Assembly: GCF_002929305.1 (NCBI RefSeq)
Contig: NZ_PJIO01000007.1
Location: forward strand, 196,034 to 253,680
DNA from: Arthrobacter sp. GMC3
Lineage (GTDB): Bacteria; Actinomycetota; Actinomycetes; Actinomycetales; Micrococcaceae
Direction of reading: 5' to 3'
Length of the DNA: 57,647 nucleotides
Under the pieces are notes generated by a model. The model was not told the origin of the DNA. It saw nothing but the letters and a program-made list of their open reading frames with translations, and did no database searches. Positions 35,614-44,529 of the stretch are shown here, piece by piece (the stretch's first letter is position 1; each line of letters starts with the position of its first letter). A program made the position numbers and the translations under genes.

Positions 35614-36489
35614 ATGAGCCAACAATCATCGAAGCAAGCCGCAACTCTCTCCGCCCGCCAGCTTTCCTTGGGATACGGGGAGAGGATCATCGTGGACAAC
35701 CTTTCCCTCGAGCTCCCCGCCGGCAAGGTCACCATCATCGTGGGTGCCAACGCGTGCGGAAAATCCACCCTGCTGCGCGGCCTGGCCCGGCTGCTCAAGC
35801 CAAGTGCCGGCGTCGTGCACCTGAACGGAAGCGACATCCACAAGGTCCCCACCCGCGAACTTGCCCGCGAACTGGGGATTTTGCCGCAAACTCCCACAGC
35901 CCCGGACGGCATCAGCGTGGCCGATCTGGTGGGGCGTGGGCGCAGCCCGCACCAGGGCTGGTTCCGGCAGTGGACCCCGGCCGACGACGACGCCGTGGCC
36001 GCAGCTTTGAACGTCACCGGCACCGCCGAGCTGGCCGAGCGAAGCATTGATGAGCTCTCCGGCGGGCAGCGTCAACGCGTGTGGATCGCCATGGCCCTGG
36101 CGCAAGAGACCGACGTGCTGCTGCTGGATGAGCCCACGACCTATTTGGACCTGGCCCATCAGGTGGAGGTCCTCGATGTGGTTTCCGAACTCAACGCCCG
36201 ACGCGGCATCACCGTTGCCATTGTGCTGCACGATCTGAACCTGGCCGCCCGATACGCCGACCACCTGGTCGCCATGAAATCCGGCGCAATTCTTGCCCAG
36301 GGGGTGCCGGGGGAGGTGCTCACGGCCGATCTGGTGCACGAGGTGTTTGGACTGGAATCGGTGGTGGTCCCGGACCCGGTAGTGGGAACCCCCATGGTGG
36401 TCCCCATCGGCAGGCGGGCGGCACTGCTGGCGGAGGCCGCGGCCAGCAAGCTATCAACAATCACTGTGACGGAAGGTGTGCGCGCATGA
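35614..36489 (+). CDS. Siderophore ABC ATPase, FepC/FecE-like
   Basis: ATG at 35614 has a perfect AAGGAGG five bases upstream; 291 residues. Walker A (GANACGKSTLLR), signature LSGGQRQRVWIAMAL, Walker B (VLLLDEPTTYLDL) and switch His (VLHDLN) are intact. The YLDLAHQ sequence after Walker B is typical of the iron-siderophore subfamily. It powers the two FecCD permeases. Its end overlaps the next gene by 4 bases. Confidence 0.94.
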   Translation: MSQQSSKQAATLSARQLSLGYGERIIVDNLSLELPAGKVTIIVGANACGKSTLLRGLARLLKPSAGVVHLNGSDIHKVPTRELARELGILPQTPTAPDGISVADLVGRGRSPHQGWFRQWTPADDDAVAAALNVTGTAELAERSIDELSGGQRQRVWIAMALAQETDVLLLDEPTTYLDLAHQVEVLDVVSELNARRGITVAIVLHDLNLAARYADHLVAMKSGAILAQGVPGEVLTADLVHEVFGLESVVVPDPVVGTPMVVPIGRRAALLAEAAASKLSTITVTEGVRA

Positions 36490-37466
36490 GTGCTGCAATG
36501 GATGAGCTCGTTGACGTCGAGGCGGATCCGATCCGGCCCATCAGGGCCTTCGATGTGCGCGTTAGCGCTGTGGAGCAGTTGACGCCACATTTTCGGCGCA
36601 TCACCTTTACGGGGGCAGATCTTGAGCTTTTTGGCTCAAACGCCGACGGCGAGACCCTGGATCTGCGCATCAAGGTCATGATCCCCTCGCCCGGGCATGC
36701 CCTGCCGGAACTACTGTCGGTGCGCGGCTCCCTCACGGACGAGTGGTACCAAAAGTGGCGTTCGCTAGATGAGTCCACTCGCGGCGTCATGCGCACATAC
36801 ACGGTGCGTTCCCTGCGCCCAGCTGTCCCGGCCGACGGTGGCAGGTCCGCGGTTCCGGCCGAGCTGGACATTGACTTTGTTTTGCACCTGGACGGCGGAT
36901 CGGGGCCGGCGGCACAATGGGCCGCCGCCGCGCAGCCAGGAGATGCCATGACACTGATTGGCCCATGCGCACGGTGGGGCGACTGCCTGGGCATCGAGTT
37001 CGCGCCGGGGGATGCGGACAGGGTCCTGCTGGTGGGCGATGAAACTGCCGTCCCGGCCATCGCAGCCATTTTGTCGGCGCTCCCGGCCCATATCAGCGGT
37101 CACGCCGTGCTGGAGGTGCCCACCGCGGCAGACTTCTTGGACATTCCCACCATTGCCAACGTGGACGTCCGGTGGCATGCCCGCAACGCCAACCCGCATG
37201 GGCAGGCCATGTCCAGCGCCGTCCGCACGGTGGTGGTTCCCGCCGCTTGTGATCGCGGCGAGGAGCCCGAGGACGTTGACGTGGACGCCACCATCTTGTG
37301 GGAGACACCTCAAAAGTCGCCAAGTCAGGGGCTGTATGCGTGGATTGCGGGGGAAGCCGCCACCATCCGCGAGCTGCGCCGCTACCTTGTGCGCGACGTC
37401 GGGATGGACCGAAACGCCGTAGCCTTCATGGGGTACTGGCGGCAGGGCCAGGCACTTCCCGGGTAA
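36486..37466 (+). CDS. Siderophore-interacting FAD reductase (SIP family)
   Basis: The 326 residues fit the ViuB/SIP family. An FAD-binding barrel has LTPHFRRITFTGADLELF and the RTYTVRSLRP motif that binds the flavin. The C-terminal Rossmann domain includes VLLVGDETAVPAIAAIL and ends YVKA-like with VAFMGYWRQG. It reduces ferric siderophore inside the cell to release iron, using NAD(P)H or ferredoxin. It is the last gene of the import operon, joined by overlap. Confidence 0.92.
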   Translation: MSAAMDELVDVEADPIRPIRAFDVRVSAVEQLTPHFRRITFTGADLELFGSNADGETLDLRIKVMIPSPGHALPELLSVRGSLTDEWYQKWRSLDESTRGVMRTYTVRSLRPAVPADGGRSAVPAELDIDFVLHLDGGSGPAAQWAAAAQPGDAMTLIGPCARWGDCLGIEFAPGDADRVLLVGDETAVPAIAAILSALPAHISGHAVLEVPTAADFLDIPTIANVDVRWHARNANPHGQAMSSAVRTVVVPAACDRGEEPEDVDVDATILWETPQKSPSQGLYAWIAGEAATIRELRRYLVRDVGMDRNAVAFMGYWRQGQALPG

Positions 37467-37546
37467 CTTCTACGCCGCCCTCCTGACACCCGCTGCGATT
37501 CGGAGCATAATGCTTTGTATCCACACTTTTTCCTAAGGAGACCGGC

Positions 37547-37966
37547 ATGACAACACGCCTCAACCCCTACCTCGGCTTTCGCGGCAACGCAAAGGACGCC
37601 ATGGAGTTTTACAAGAGTGTGTTTGGCGGCGATTTGACGCTGAGCACCTTCCGCGACGCCGGTGGCGGCGTTGAAGACTCCGAGCTGGACCAGATCATGC
37701 ACGCGGCGCTACTGACCGATGGTGGCCTGTCCCTGATGGGTTCGGATACGCCCAGCCATATGGAATTCACGCCCGGCACCAACCACCAGGTCTCGCTCAC
37801 CGGCGAGGATGAGGCCGAACTTCGTGGCTACTGGGACAAGCTCTCCGGCAGCGGAACGGTCACCGTGCCCCTGAACAAGGCACCCTGGGGCGATACCTTC
37901 GGCATGTGCGTTGACGGCTACGGCATCCCCTGGATGGTCAATATCGCCGGCACCCCGGCGCCCTGA
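37547..37966 (+). CDS. VOC-family protein, PhnB-like
   Basis: The 139-residue protein is a single glyoxalase-fold unit of the PhnB/3-demethylubiquinone-methyltransferase-like type: LNPYLGFRGNAKDAMEFYKSVFGG, then HAALLTDGGLSLMGSD and ending FGMCVDGYGIPWMVNI. Such proteins are of varied or unknown function. AAGGAG lies 7 bases before the ATG. It is a stand-alone gene. Confidence 0.85.
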   Translation: MTTRLNPYLGFRGNAKDAMEFYKSVFGGDLTLSTFRDAGGGVEDSELDQIMHAALLTDGGLSLMGSDTPSHMEFTPGTNHQVSLTGEDEAELRGYWDKLSGSGTVTVPLNKAPWGDTFGMCVDGYGIPWMVNIAGTPAP

Positions 37967-38028
37967 CCCGGACGCTCACCGCCGTCGTTCGTTAAGATGG
38001 GCATGTCACAGCTCATGACCACTACCCA

Positions 38029-38050
38029 CCCCGGACGTTTCCGTCCGGGG
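38029..38050 (+). promoter_or_regulatory. Perfect hairpin in the amidohydrolase leader
   Basis: CCCCGGACG (38029-38037) pairs perfectly with 38042-38050 around a TTTC loop. It ends five bases before the ribosome-binding site (AGGAG at 38055) and 17 before the ATG at 38068. No T-run follows, so it could be a U-less terminator of the VOC gene or a translational or mRNA-stability element. Confidence 0.5.
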
Positions 38051-38067
38051 AAATAGGAGATTCCGCC

Positions 38068-39273
38068 ATGTCCAACGCCGCCACCGGGACGCTGACCATC
38101 ACCAACGCTTTGATCTTCGACGGGTCCTCACCCGAGCTCACTGCGGGCTCGATCGTGATGCGCGACGGCGTTATTGAGGCAGTGGGCCAGGCGGCCGCCG
38201 TGGGCGAGGTGGTCGACGCCGGCGGGAAAGTGGTGGTCCCTGGTCTCATTGACGCCCACTTCCACGCCTACGCCGTCGGCCTGGGCGGTTTCGAGGTGGA
38301 ACGGGGCCCCTTGAGCTATGCCGCGCTGGTGGGGGCGCAGCGCCTGGGGTCGGCTCTTGGGCGCGGCTTCACCACCGTCCGCGACGTTGCAGGCGGCGAC
38401 ATTGGCCTGGCCAAGGCGGTGCGCCGCGGCATTTTCAAGTCCCCTCGCTACCTCTTTACCGGCCCGGCCATGAGCCAGACCGGCGGGCACGGCGACCCCC
38501 GAGCCGAAGACCTGGACGTCTGCTTCAGCCACGGCCACATGTGCTCGGTAGTCGATGGAGTGGATGACCTCCGCAAGGCCGTGCGCGACAGATTCCGTAC
38601 TGGCAGCCACGCCATCAAGATCATGACCTCCGGCGGAGTCGTCTCCCTGACCGACCCCATCAGGGTGCCGCAATACTCGGCAGAAGAGATCCAAGCAGTG
38701 GTCGAGGAAGCCACGCGGCGCAACAGCTACGTGGCCGCCCACGCCTACTCGCCCGAAGCCATCAAGCACTCCGTGGAAAACGGTGTCCGGTCCATCGAGC
38801 ACGGGAACCTCATGGACCAGGAAACCGCGGAGCTCATGGCCCGGCACAGCGCCTACCTCGTTCCCACGCTGGCCGCCTACGACGCCATGAACCGCCGCGG
38901 CGAGGCACTGGGGCTGCACCCCATTTCACAGGTCAAGAACGCCGAGGTGCTCTCCGCCGGCAAGACCGCGATCGCACTGGCGCTCGCCGCCGGTGTCAAG
39001 GTCGGCTTCGGCTCGGACCTCATGGGCGAGCTGGAGAACGACCAACTCGTGGGCGTTCGCCTGCAAACCGAGGTGGCCGGCGTGTTTGAAACACTGCGGT
39101 CCATGACCTCGGTCAATGCCGAGATTCTCCAGGACACCCGCATAGGCCGGATCGGAGCCGGCGCACACGCCGACGTCGTCATTCTTGACGGGAACCCGTT
39201 CGACGACGCCGCCGCACTGTGGGATGAGGCGCGCCCCCGCGTCGTCATCCAGGCCGGGCTGGTCGTCGCCTAA
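38068..39273 (+). CDS. Metal-dependent amidohydrolase (imidazolonepropionase/prolidase-like)
   Basis: The 401-residue protein has the composite beta-sandwich N- and C-termini and a TIM barrel with metal ligands: His-x-His in GLIDAHFHAY, a Lys candidate in IKIMTSGG, His in VAAHAYS and EHG, and the catalytic Asp in GFGSDL. The C-terminal IGAGAHADVVILDGNPFDD is typical of this group, which includes dipeptide and organophosphate-type hydrolases. The true substrate is unknown. No signal peptide is present. Confidence 0.88.
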   Translation: MSNAATGTLTITNALIFDGSSPELTAGSIVMRDGVIEAVGQAAAVGEVVDAGGKVVVPGLIDAHFHAYAVGLGGFEVERGPLSYAALVGAQRLGSALGRGFTTVRDVAGGDIGLAKAVRRGIFKSPRYLFTGPAMSQTGGHGDPRAEDLDVCFSHGHMCSVVDGVDDLRKAVRDRFRTGSHAIKIMTSGGVVSLTDPIRVPQYSAEEIQAVVEEATRRNSYVAAHAYSPEAIKHSVENGVRSIEHGNLMDQETAELMARHSAYLVPTLAAYDAMNRRGEALGLHPISQVKNAEVLSAGKTAIALALAAGVKVGFGSDLMGELENDQLVGVRLQTEVAGVFETLRSMTSVNAEILQDTRIGRIGAGAHADVVILDGNPFDDAAALWDEARPRVVIQAGLVVA

Positions 39274-39283
39274 GAACCTGGGG

Positions 39284-39517
39284 TTAGGTGCCCAAGACCA
39301 TCCAAATGCTGAAGGTGTCGAAAGAGATTAACTTCCGCTTTCCGGTGGCTTCAGAAATGATCCACAAGGCGCGGGCTTCTGGCGCCTTGTCCTGAACAAT
39401 TCCGCGGTGAACCACCATGTCGAGCACCCTGGCCTCCACCAGGTCGCCGCGGAACAGTGGGGCAAGGCTGCGCACCCGGTGGGCCCGGGTGGGAGCAGCT
39501 GAAATATCGAGCGACAT
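39284..39517 (-). CDS. Small protein of unknown function, 77 residues
   Basis: A perfect AGGAGG lies seven bases before the ATG at 39517, which supports this as a real gene. The protein is mixed in charge, without a signal peptide or membrane helix, and ends in a hydrophobic stretch (ISFDTFSIWMVLGT). I do not recognise a family. It lies between the convergent amidohydrolase gene (10 bases away) and the MarR gene, on the minus strand. Confidence 0.5.
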   Translation of the reverse strand: MSLDISAAPTRAHRVRSLAPLFRGDLVEARVLDMVVHRGIVQDKAPEARALWIISEATGKRKLISFDTFSIWMVLGT

Positions 39518-39670
39518 GGCACGGCCTCCTGTTTACCCTCTTGCATAACGCCCCGGTGGGGCCATGATTCAAGTCTGCAGGGGCAATGTTGCGGCCATGT
39601 TGCCACTGGGTAAGAAGTTTGTGGCGGCCACGCCAACTTTTATGCGCAGCGCCAGGGAGTCAGCACCCAC

Positions 39671-39691
39671 GCGTTGCGCATAATGTAACGC
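39671..39691. repeat. Short stem-loop between small gene and MarR gene
   Basis: GCGTTGC and GTAACGC form a seven-base stem with one G-T pair around GCATAAT. It lies 23 bases past the MarR stop on the minus strand. It could weakly terminate the MarR transcript; no clear T-run follows in either direction. Confidence 0.35.
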
Positions 39692-39713
39692 TGAGCGCCT
39701 CGAGACCGGACGT

Positions 39714-40163
39714 TTAGTCGCTGAGCTGGCCCAGTATTCTGGCCAGCTCGGTCCGGTCTTGGGCGGGCAGGCGCGCAAAGTACTCGTTGGATTTATCGCG
39801 CCGCTCGGCCCGGATGTCGGCAAAAAGTTGCCGGCCCTCATCCGTGGCCACAATAAGGGTGGCCCTGCGGTCGGTGGGGTCAGGATCGCGGCGTGCCAGG
39901 CCCTTGGCTTCCAGCTGGTCAACTACCTCGGTGGCCGAGCGGGCGGCAATGCGGAGCCGTTCCGCAAGATCCTTCAGCCTCAGGGCGCCGGGCTCACCCG
40001 TACCGGCAGCCTCGGGGCCGCGGCGCAGCAAGGTCATCAGGGCCCGCCATTGGTGCGGGGTCAGCTCCCACGGGGCCAGCTGTTCGGCCCACGTGCGGCG
40101 CAGGCCGCGGAATGCTGTATGAAACAGTTCGCCAAGATCGGCGGAGTCATCAAGTGAAGCCAT
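39714..40163 (-). CDS. MarR-family regulator
   Basis: I choose ATG at 40163 (149 residues), supported by a leaderless-type -10 box; ATG at 40175 is in frame. The winged helix is clear: LTPHQWRALMTLLRRG, LKDLAERLRIAARSATEVVDQLEAKGLARRDPDPTDRRA, then the wing and the C-terminal dimerisation helices ending LARILGQLSD. It is divergent from an ABC exporter gene, and control of that exporter by a toxic ligand is the usual arrangement. A putative operator lies between them. Confidence 0.88.
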   Translation of the reverse strand: MASLDDSADLGELFHTAFRGLRRTWAEQLAPWELTPHQWRALMTLLRRGPEAAGTGEPGALRLKDLAERLRIAARSATEVVDQLEAKGLARRDPDPTDRRATLIVATDEGRQLFADIRAERRDKSNEYFARLPAQDRTELARILGQLSD

Positions 40164-40176
40164 ACTTAACAGCATA
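40164..40176 (-). promoter_or_regulatory. Leaderless promoter of MarR gene
   Basis: On the minus strand TATGCT (40171-40176) is followed by seven bases and the ATG at 40163. No ribosome-binding site is present. Confidence 0.5.
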
Positions 40177-40202
40177 CCCAATTTGACGGGCAACCACATA
40201 GT

Positions 40203-40213
40203 GAGGTAACCTC
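40203..40213. promoter_or_regulatory. Putative MarR operator
   Basis: GAGGT-A-ACCTC is a perfect 5-1-5 palindrome in the 103-base gap between the MarR gene and the ABC exporter. GGTATTAC follows at once, echoing part of the site. Confidence 0.5.
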
Positions 40214-40266
40214 GGTATTACTTGGTGCGAGTCCCGCACCCCGCACACCATCTGGAGGTGTAGCCA

Positions 40267-42132
40267 ATGAGTGAAAATATCCTCAGCCAAAATCCCGCCC
40301 AACGTGGCGGCTCCCCGCGCTCCGGCGGACCCAACCGCGGCCCCGGACGCATTAACCCCGCAGACCGCAAGCAACTTGCCGCCCAACCTGTCAGCCTCAA
40401 TCGCATTGCCGCGCTGTTCGCACCGCACAAGGTGAGCATCACCGTCGTCGTACTTCTCATCAGCGTCTCAAGCATCGTGGGCCTGGCTCAGCCGTTTTTG
40501 GTCCGCCACATCATCGACACCGCACTCCCGCACAAGGACGTAAACCTGCTCCTGTGGCTCACCGGCGGCATGGTGGCCGTGGCCGCCGCAACCTCGGCGA
40601 TCGGCGTGGTCCAAACCTGGATGACCACCGGCATGGGCCAAACCATCATGCACACCCTGCGCACCAGGCTGTTCACGCACCTGCAAAAACAGTCCCTGGG
40701 CTTCTTCACCCGGACCCGCGGAGGGGAGGTGCAGTCGCGGCTCAACAACGACATTGCCGGCATGCAATCGGTCATTACTTCAACGGCCACCGGCATTGCC
40801 TCGAACGTGACAACCACCGTCGCCACGGCCATCGCCATGGTGGCGCTCTCCCCGCAACTGTCACTGCTGTCACTGATCGTGATCCCGCCGGCCATCTGGT
40901 TCTCCCGCCGCGTGGCCCTGCTGCGCCGCGACATCACCTCCTCCATGCAGGCCGAACTGGCCACCATGAACACGCAGGTTGAGGAGGGCTTGAGCATTTC
41001 CGGCGTCCGGCTCGCTAAAACTCTGGGCACCACCGGGCGCGATGAACGCCGCTACACCGAAAGTTCACAGCGGCTCGTTGGCCTGGAGATGCGCTCACAG
41101 CTGGCCGGGCAGTGGCGCATGGCCACCATGGGCATCATCTTCGCCGCCATCCCGGCCGCCATCTATCTGGTGGCCGGCCTGCCCGCCACCAGCGGCGGCA
41201 TGACCATCGGCACCCTGGTCGCGTTCACGGCGCTGCAGGGCACCATCTTCCGCCCCATCATGGGCCTGCTGAACCTGGGCGTCCAATGGGTCACGGCCAT
41301 GGCGCTCTTTAGCCGTATCTTCGAATACCTCGACCTCACGCCCGAAATAGAGGCCCCTGCCAATCCTGTCCAGATCGATCCGGCCACCGTGCGCGGTGAC
41401 GTCCGTTTTGAGGGTGTCCGTTTTGCGTACGACGGCGGAGCAGAAGTTCTCCACGGGATCGATCTTGCGCTTCCCGCCGGGACAACCACCGCCGTGGTGG
41501 GTCCCACGGGCTCCGGGAAATCGACCCTGGGGTCCCTCCTCTCACGCCTGCACGACGCCACGGCGGGCCGGATCACCATTGACGGGGTGGATGTTCGCGA
41601 CATCGACCCCGAGAACCTGACCCGCATTGTGGGTGTGGTGTCCCAGGAGAGCTACCTGATTCACGACACCATCCGGGAAAACCTGTTACTGGCCGCCCCT
41701 GACGCGGACGACGCCGTGCTGTGGAGCGCGCTTGCCTCGGCACAGATCGCGGATCTCATTGCCGGTCTGCCGGATGGCCTGGACACCATGGTTGGCGCCC
41801 GCGGGCACCGGTTCTCCGGTGGCGAGCAGCAGCGCCTGGCTATTGCCCGCACCATTTTGCGAAACCCGCGCGTTCTGGTCCTGGACGAGGCAACCTCGGC
41901 GTTGGACAACACCACCGAGGCCCAGGTGCAGGCCGCCCTTGACCGGCTGGCTGTTGGCCGAACCACGCTGACTATCGCGCACAGGCTCTCCACCGTGGAG
42001 GAGGCGGATCAGCTTGCCGTGTTGGCCGCCGGAACCATCGCGGAGGTAGGCACTCCCGCCGAGCTCCGCGACGCTGGTGGGGCTTACGCCGCCCTTATCG
42101 CCTCGGGTGAACCGCTCGAGCTGGTCGGCTAG
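40267..42132 (+). CDS. ABC multidrug exporter, fused permease-ATPase
   Basis: The 621 residues have six membrane helices (about 50-340) and a nucleotide-binding domain. Walker A is GPTGSGKSTLG, the signature FSGGEQQRLAIARTIL, Walker B VLVLDEATSALDN and the switch His is in IAHRLSTV. This half-transporter probably works as a homodimer of the BmrA/MsbA type. A strong GGAGGTG precedes the ATG. Drug or lipid efflux under MarR control is the likely role; the substrate is unknown. Confidence 0.92.
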   Translation: MSENILSQNPAQRGGSPRSGGPNRGPGRINPADRKQLAAQPVSLNRIAALFAPHKVSITVVVLLISVSSIVGLAQPFLVRHIIDTALPHKDVNLLLWLTGGMVAVAAATSAIGVVQTWMTTGMGQTIMHTLRTRLFTHLQKQSLGFFTRTRGGEVQSRLNNDIAGMQSVITSTATGIASNVTTTVATAIAMVALSPQLSLLSLIVIPPAIWFSRRVALLRRDITSSMQAELATMNTQVEEGLSISGVRLAKTLGTTGRDERRYTESSQRLVGLEMRSQLAGQWRMATMGIIFAAIPAAIYLVAGLPATSGGMTIGTLVAFTALQGTIFRPIMGLLNLGVQWVTAMALFSRIFEYLDLTPEIEAPANPVQIDPATVRGDVRFEGVRFAYDGGAEVLHGIDLALPAGTTTAVVGPTGSGKSTLGSLLSRLHDATAGRITIDGVDVRDIDPENLTRIVGVVSQESYLIHDTIRENLLLAAPDADDAVLWSALASAQIADLIAGLPDGLDTMVGARGHRFSGGEQQRLAIARTILRNPRVLVLDEATSALDNTTEAQVQAALDRLAVGRTTLTIAHRLSTVEEADQLAVLAAGTIAEVGTPAELRDAGGAYAALIASGEPLELVG

Positions 42133-42145
42133 CAGGCCGCCCCGT

Positions 42146-43498
42146 CTATGCCGCCCGCCGCGACACCAAAACGGTGCCAAGCGCCAGCAGGCACGCCACA
42201 CCAAACGCCATGACGTATCCGGCCTCGCCCAGGGCAAGGAGTGCGGCGAACACGGCCCCCACCACACCCAGCGCGGCCGCCGTCGTTAGCACTTCACTGA
42301 GCTGCAGGGCCGAGGCGTTGGCGCCCTGCTGGTGCGGCTCGGAACCCTCCAACACCAGCACCGACTGCGTTGGGTAGGCCAGTCCAATACCGAATCCGGC
42401 CGCCGTCCAGCCAATCCAAGCGATCCAGACCGGCCAGCCCGGCAGCAGGACCAGCGCCGAAACCAGCATCCCCGTCAACATGAACAGCGCGCCCAGGCGC
42501 AGCGTTTGCGCGGGCCGGAGCCTGCCGTGCCCGGCAAGCCATGCACCCACGGCCCAGGTCACGCCACCCACCGTCAGGGAGAGTCCGGCCAGCCAGGCGG
42601 GCAGGTGTCGCTGGTCGATCATATACAGGGGCAGGTATACATCGGCGATGGTGAAAGCGGTTCCCATGAGCCCGCGCATCAAGATCAGCGACGGCAGCCC
42701 CCGCACCATCCGCCAGGTGCCCTTGGGTAGCAGCTTGCTCACCGAAACGCAGAGAAGTACGACGGCGGCACCCAGTTCCACGGGCCACCAGATATTGGCG
42801 CGGGCGCTGGCATCGCCCAAGGCCAGCACGGAGGCCGAGGCGACAATGGCCCACAGGGGTTTGCGCCACAACGACGGTGCGCGGACTGCCATGGGTTCAA
42901 CGGCCTTGGCCGGCTTGTTCATACCCATGCCGCGGGTGCCGCGAAACACCACCACGGCGGCAATCGTGGCCAGGACGGGGACGGTGGCAAAAACCCAGCG
43001 CCAGCCGAAGTGGTCGGTGATGATCCCGCTCAGCGCCGGTCCCACAATGGAGGGCAGTAGCCAGGCTGCTGCCAGGGCGCCAAACATCTTGGGCCGCAAG
43101 TGGGGTGGGAACACTCTTGCTATGCCAACGTACAGGGCCACGCCGTCGAGCCCGGTACCCAGACCCTGGATGGCGCGGGCGGCGACCAACAATTCCATGG
43201 TGGGGGCGGCCGCGGCCAGCGCCAGTCCCACCACGTAGATGGCAACCCCTGTCAGCAAGGGTTTTTGCGGTCCGGAGCGATCAATCCACAGGGCGGCCAG
43301 GGTCATGGAGATGACAGAGGTGGCCATGGTGATGCCAAAAGCCAGGCCATAGAGGGGAAGGCCATTGAGCTCCTTGGCGGCTTGCGGCATGGCCGTGGTG
43401 ATGGCTGCCGCCGAGTACGCCACCATGAACGCCAGGCCAAAGAAGCCGATGGTGGCGCTGCGGTATTGGGTGCTCCAGATTGTCACGGGGGAGTTCAT
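42146..43498 (-). CDS. MFS transporter
   Basis: The 450-residue protein has about 12-14 membrane helices. The MFS motif A region is seen as LAALWIDRSGPQKPLLTG after helix 2, and a second repeat begins after the central cytoplasmic loop (RGTRGMGMNKPAKAVEP). The sequence fits the drug-efflux type MFS but no substrate can be assigned. It converges with the ABC exporter, with 13 bases between the stops. Confidence 0.85.
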   Translation of the reverse strand: MNSPVTIWSTQYRSATIGFFGLAFMVAYSAAAITTAMPQAAKELNGLPLYGLAFGITMATSVISMTLAALWIDRSGPQKPLLTGVAIYVVGLALAAAAPTMELLVAARAIQGLGTGLDGVALYVGIARVFPPHLRPKMFGALAAAWLLPSIVGPALSGIITDHFGWRWVFATVPVLATIAAVVVFRGTRGMGMNKPAKAVEPMAVRAPSLWRKPLWAIVASASVLALGDASARANIWWPVELGAAVVLLCVSVSKLLPKGTWRMVRGLPSLILMRGLMGTAFTIADVYLPLYMIDQRHLPAWLAGLSLTVGGVTWAVGAWLAGHGRLRPAQTLRLGALFMLTGMLVSALVLLPGWPVWIAWIGWTAAGFGIGLAYPTQSVLVLEGSEPHQQGANASALQLSEVLTTAAALGVVGAVFAALLALGEAGYVMAFGVACLLALGTVLVSRRAA

Positions 43499-43598
43499 GG
43501 CAGGAAACGGAAAATCACAGACATAGGATAAGCCTAGTTAAGGCTCCGAGGTATGGATGACAGTGCCAGCGGAGCAGCCAGTACGGCAAGGAGAGAAC

Positions 43599-44372
43599 GT
43601 GGAATTTTCGGCACGATATGTGGCATTGGGCGATTCGTTCACGGAAGGACTGGGGGACACCGACGCTTCGCTGCCCAACCAGGTGCGTGGCTGGGCAGAC
43701 AGGGCGGCGGAACAACTCGCGTTGGCCCATCCGGAGGGGGAGTTCGGCTACGCCAACCTGGCCATCCGCGGCAAGAAGATGGGGCAGATACTCGCCGAAC
43801 AAATCGACGTGGCGGTGGCAATGAAACCCACCCTTGTCACCAGCTACGCCGGGATCAATGACATCCTGCGCCCCAAGGTGGACATTGACGCCATGATCGC
43901 CCGCTACTCGGACGGGATCGCCAAATTGGCTGCCACCGGTGCCCGGGTGCTGATCTTTACCGGCTTTGACGCCAGCACCTCCAAGGTCTTTGCCAGTATT
44001 CGCGGCCGCACCGCCATCTACAACGAGCTGGTGCGGGAGGTGGCGGACACTCACGGCGCCGAACTGGTGGACTACTGGCGCTTCCGCGAATACAACGACT
44101 GGCGGCTGTGGGGGATCGACCGCATGCACATGTCCACCCCCGGTCACATCAACATGGCCAACAGGGTGCTGGAGCAGGTGGGGGAAACGGTCCGCATCCC
44201 CATGCCCGAGCTCCCGCCCATCCCTGTGAAAACCATGGCGGAAACCGTGAAGGACAACGCCGCCTGGACCAAGGAGTATGTGGGCCCCTGGGTCAGCCGC
44301 CGGCTCCGCGGGGTGTCCTCAGGTGACAACCTCCTGCCCCGCTGGCCGGAGCTGCGCTCGCCTCTTCGCTAG
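43599..44372 (+). CDS. SGNH/GDSL hydrolase
   Basis: GTG at 43599, five bases after AAGGAG, gives 257 residues; ATG at 43557 is in frame but has no such site. The four SGNH blocks are present: GDSFTEG with the nucleophile Ser, the Gly of block II (AIRGKKMG), GIND, and DRMHMS with the His. There is no signal peptide, so it is a cytoplasmic esterase or lipase. The substrate is unknown. Confidence 0.88.
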   Translation: MEFSARYVALGDSFTEGLGDTDASLPNQVRGWADRAAEQLALAHPEGEFGYANLAIRGKKMGQILAEQIDVAVAMKPTLVTSYAGINDILRPKVDIDAMIARYSDGIAKLAATGARVLIFTGFDASTSKVFASIRGRTAIYNELVREVADTHGAELVDYWRFREYNDWRLWGIDRMHMSTPGHINMANRVLEQVGETVRIPMPELPPIPVKTMAETVKDNAAWTKEYVGPWVSRRLRGVSSGDNLLPRWPELRSPLR

Positions 44373-44529
44373 AAACCGCGCACAAAATCCTTCCCCACAG
44401 AGGTCATTGCCGGTGGTTTGCCCACCGAATATACGTAGTGATTACCGATGTGGTGAACCTCTCTGATCCGTAACGTCGCCCACAGGGGGCGATTGTCCCG
44501 CGGAAATTTTCAGAGGGAAGGATTTGGCA

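Noticed and set aside
34238..35617. Plus-strand open frame (459 residues) overlapping the second siderophore permease
   Set aside because: It is in another frame of the permease genes, with low-complexity Arg/Gly/His content and no family match.
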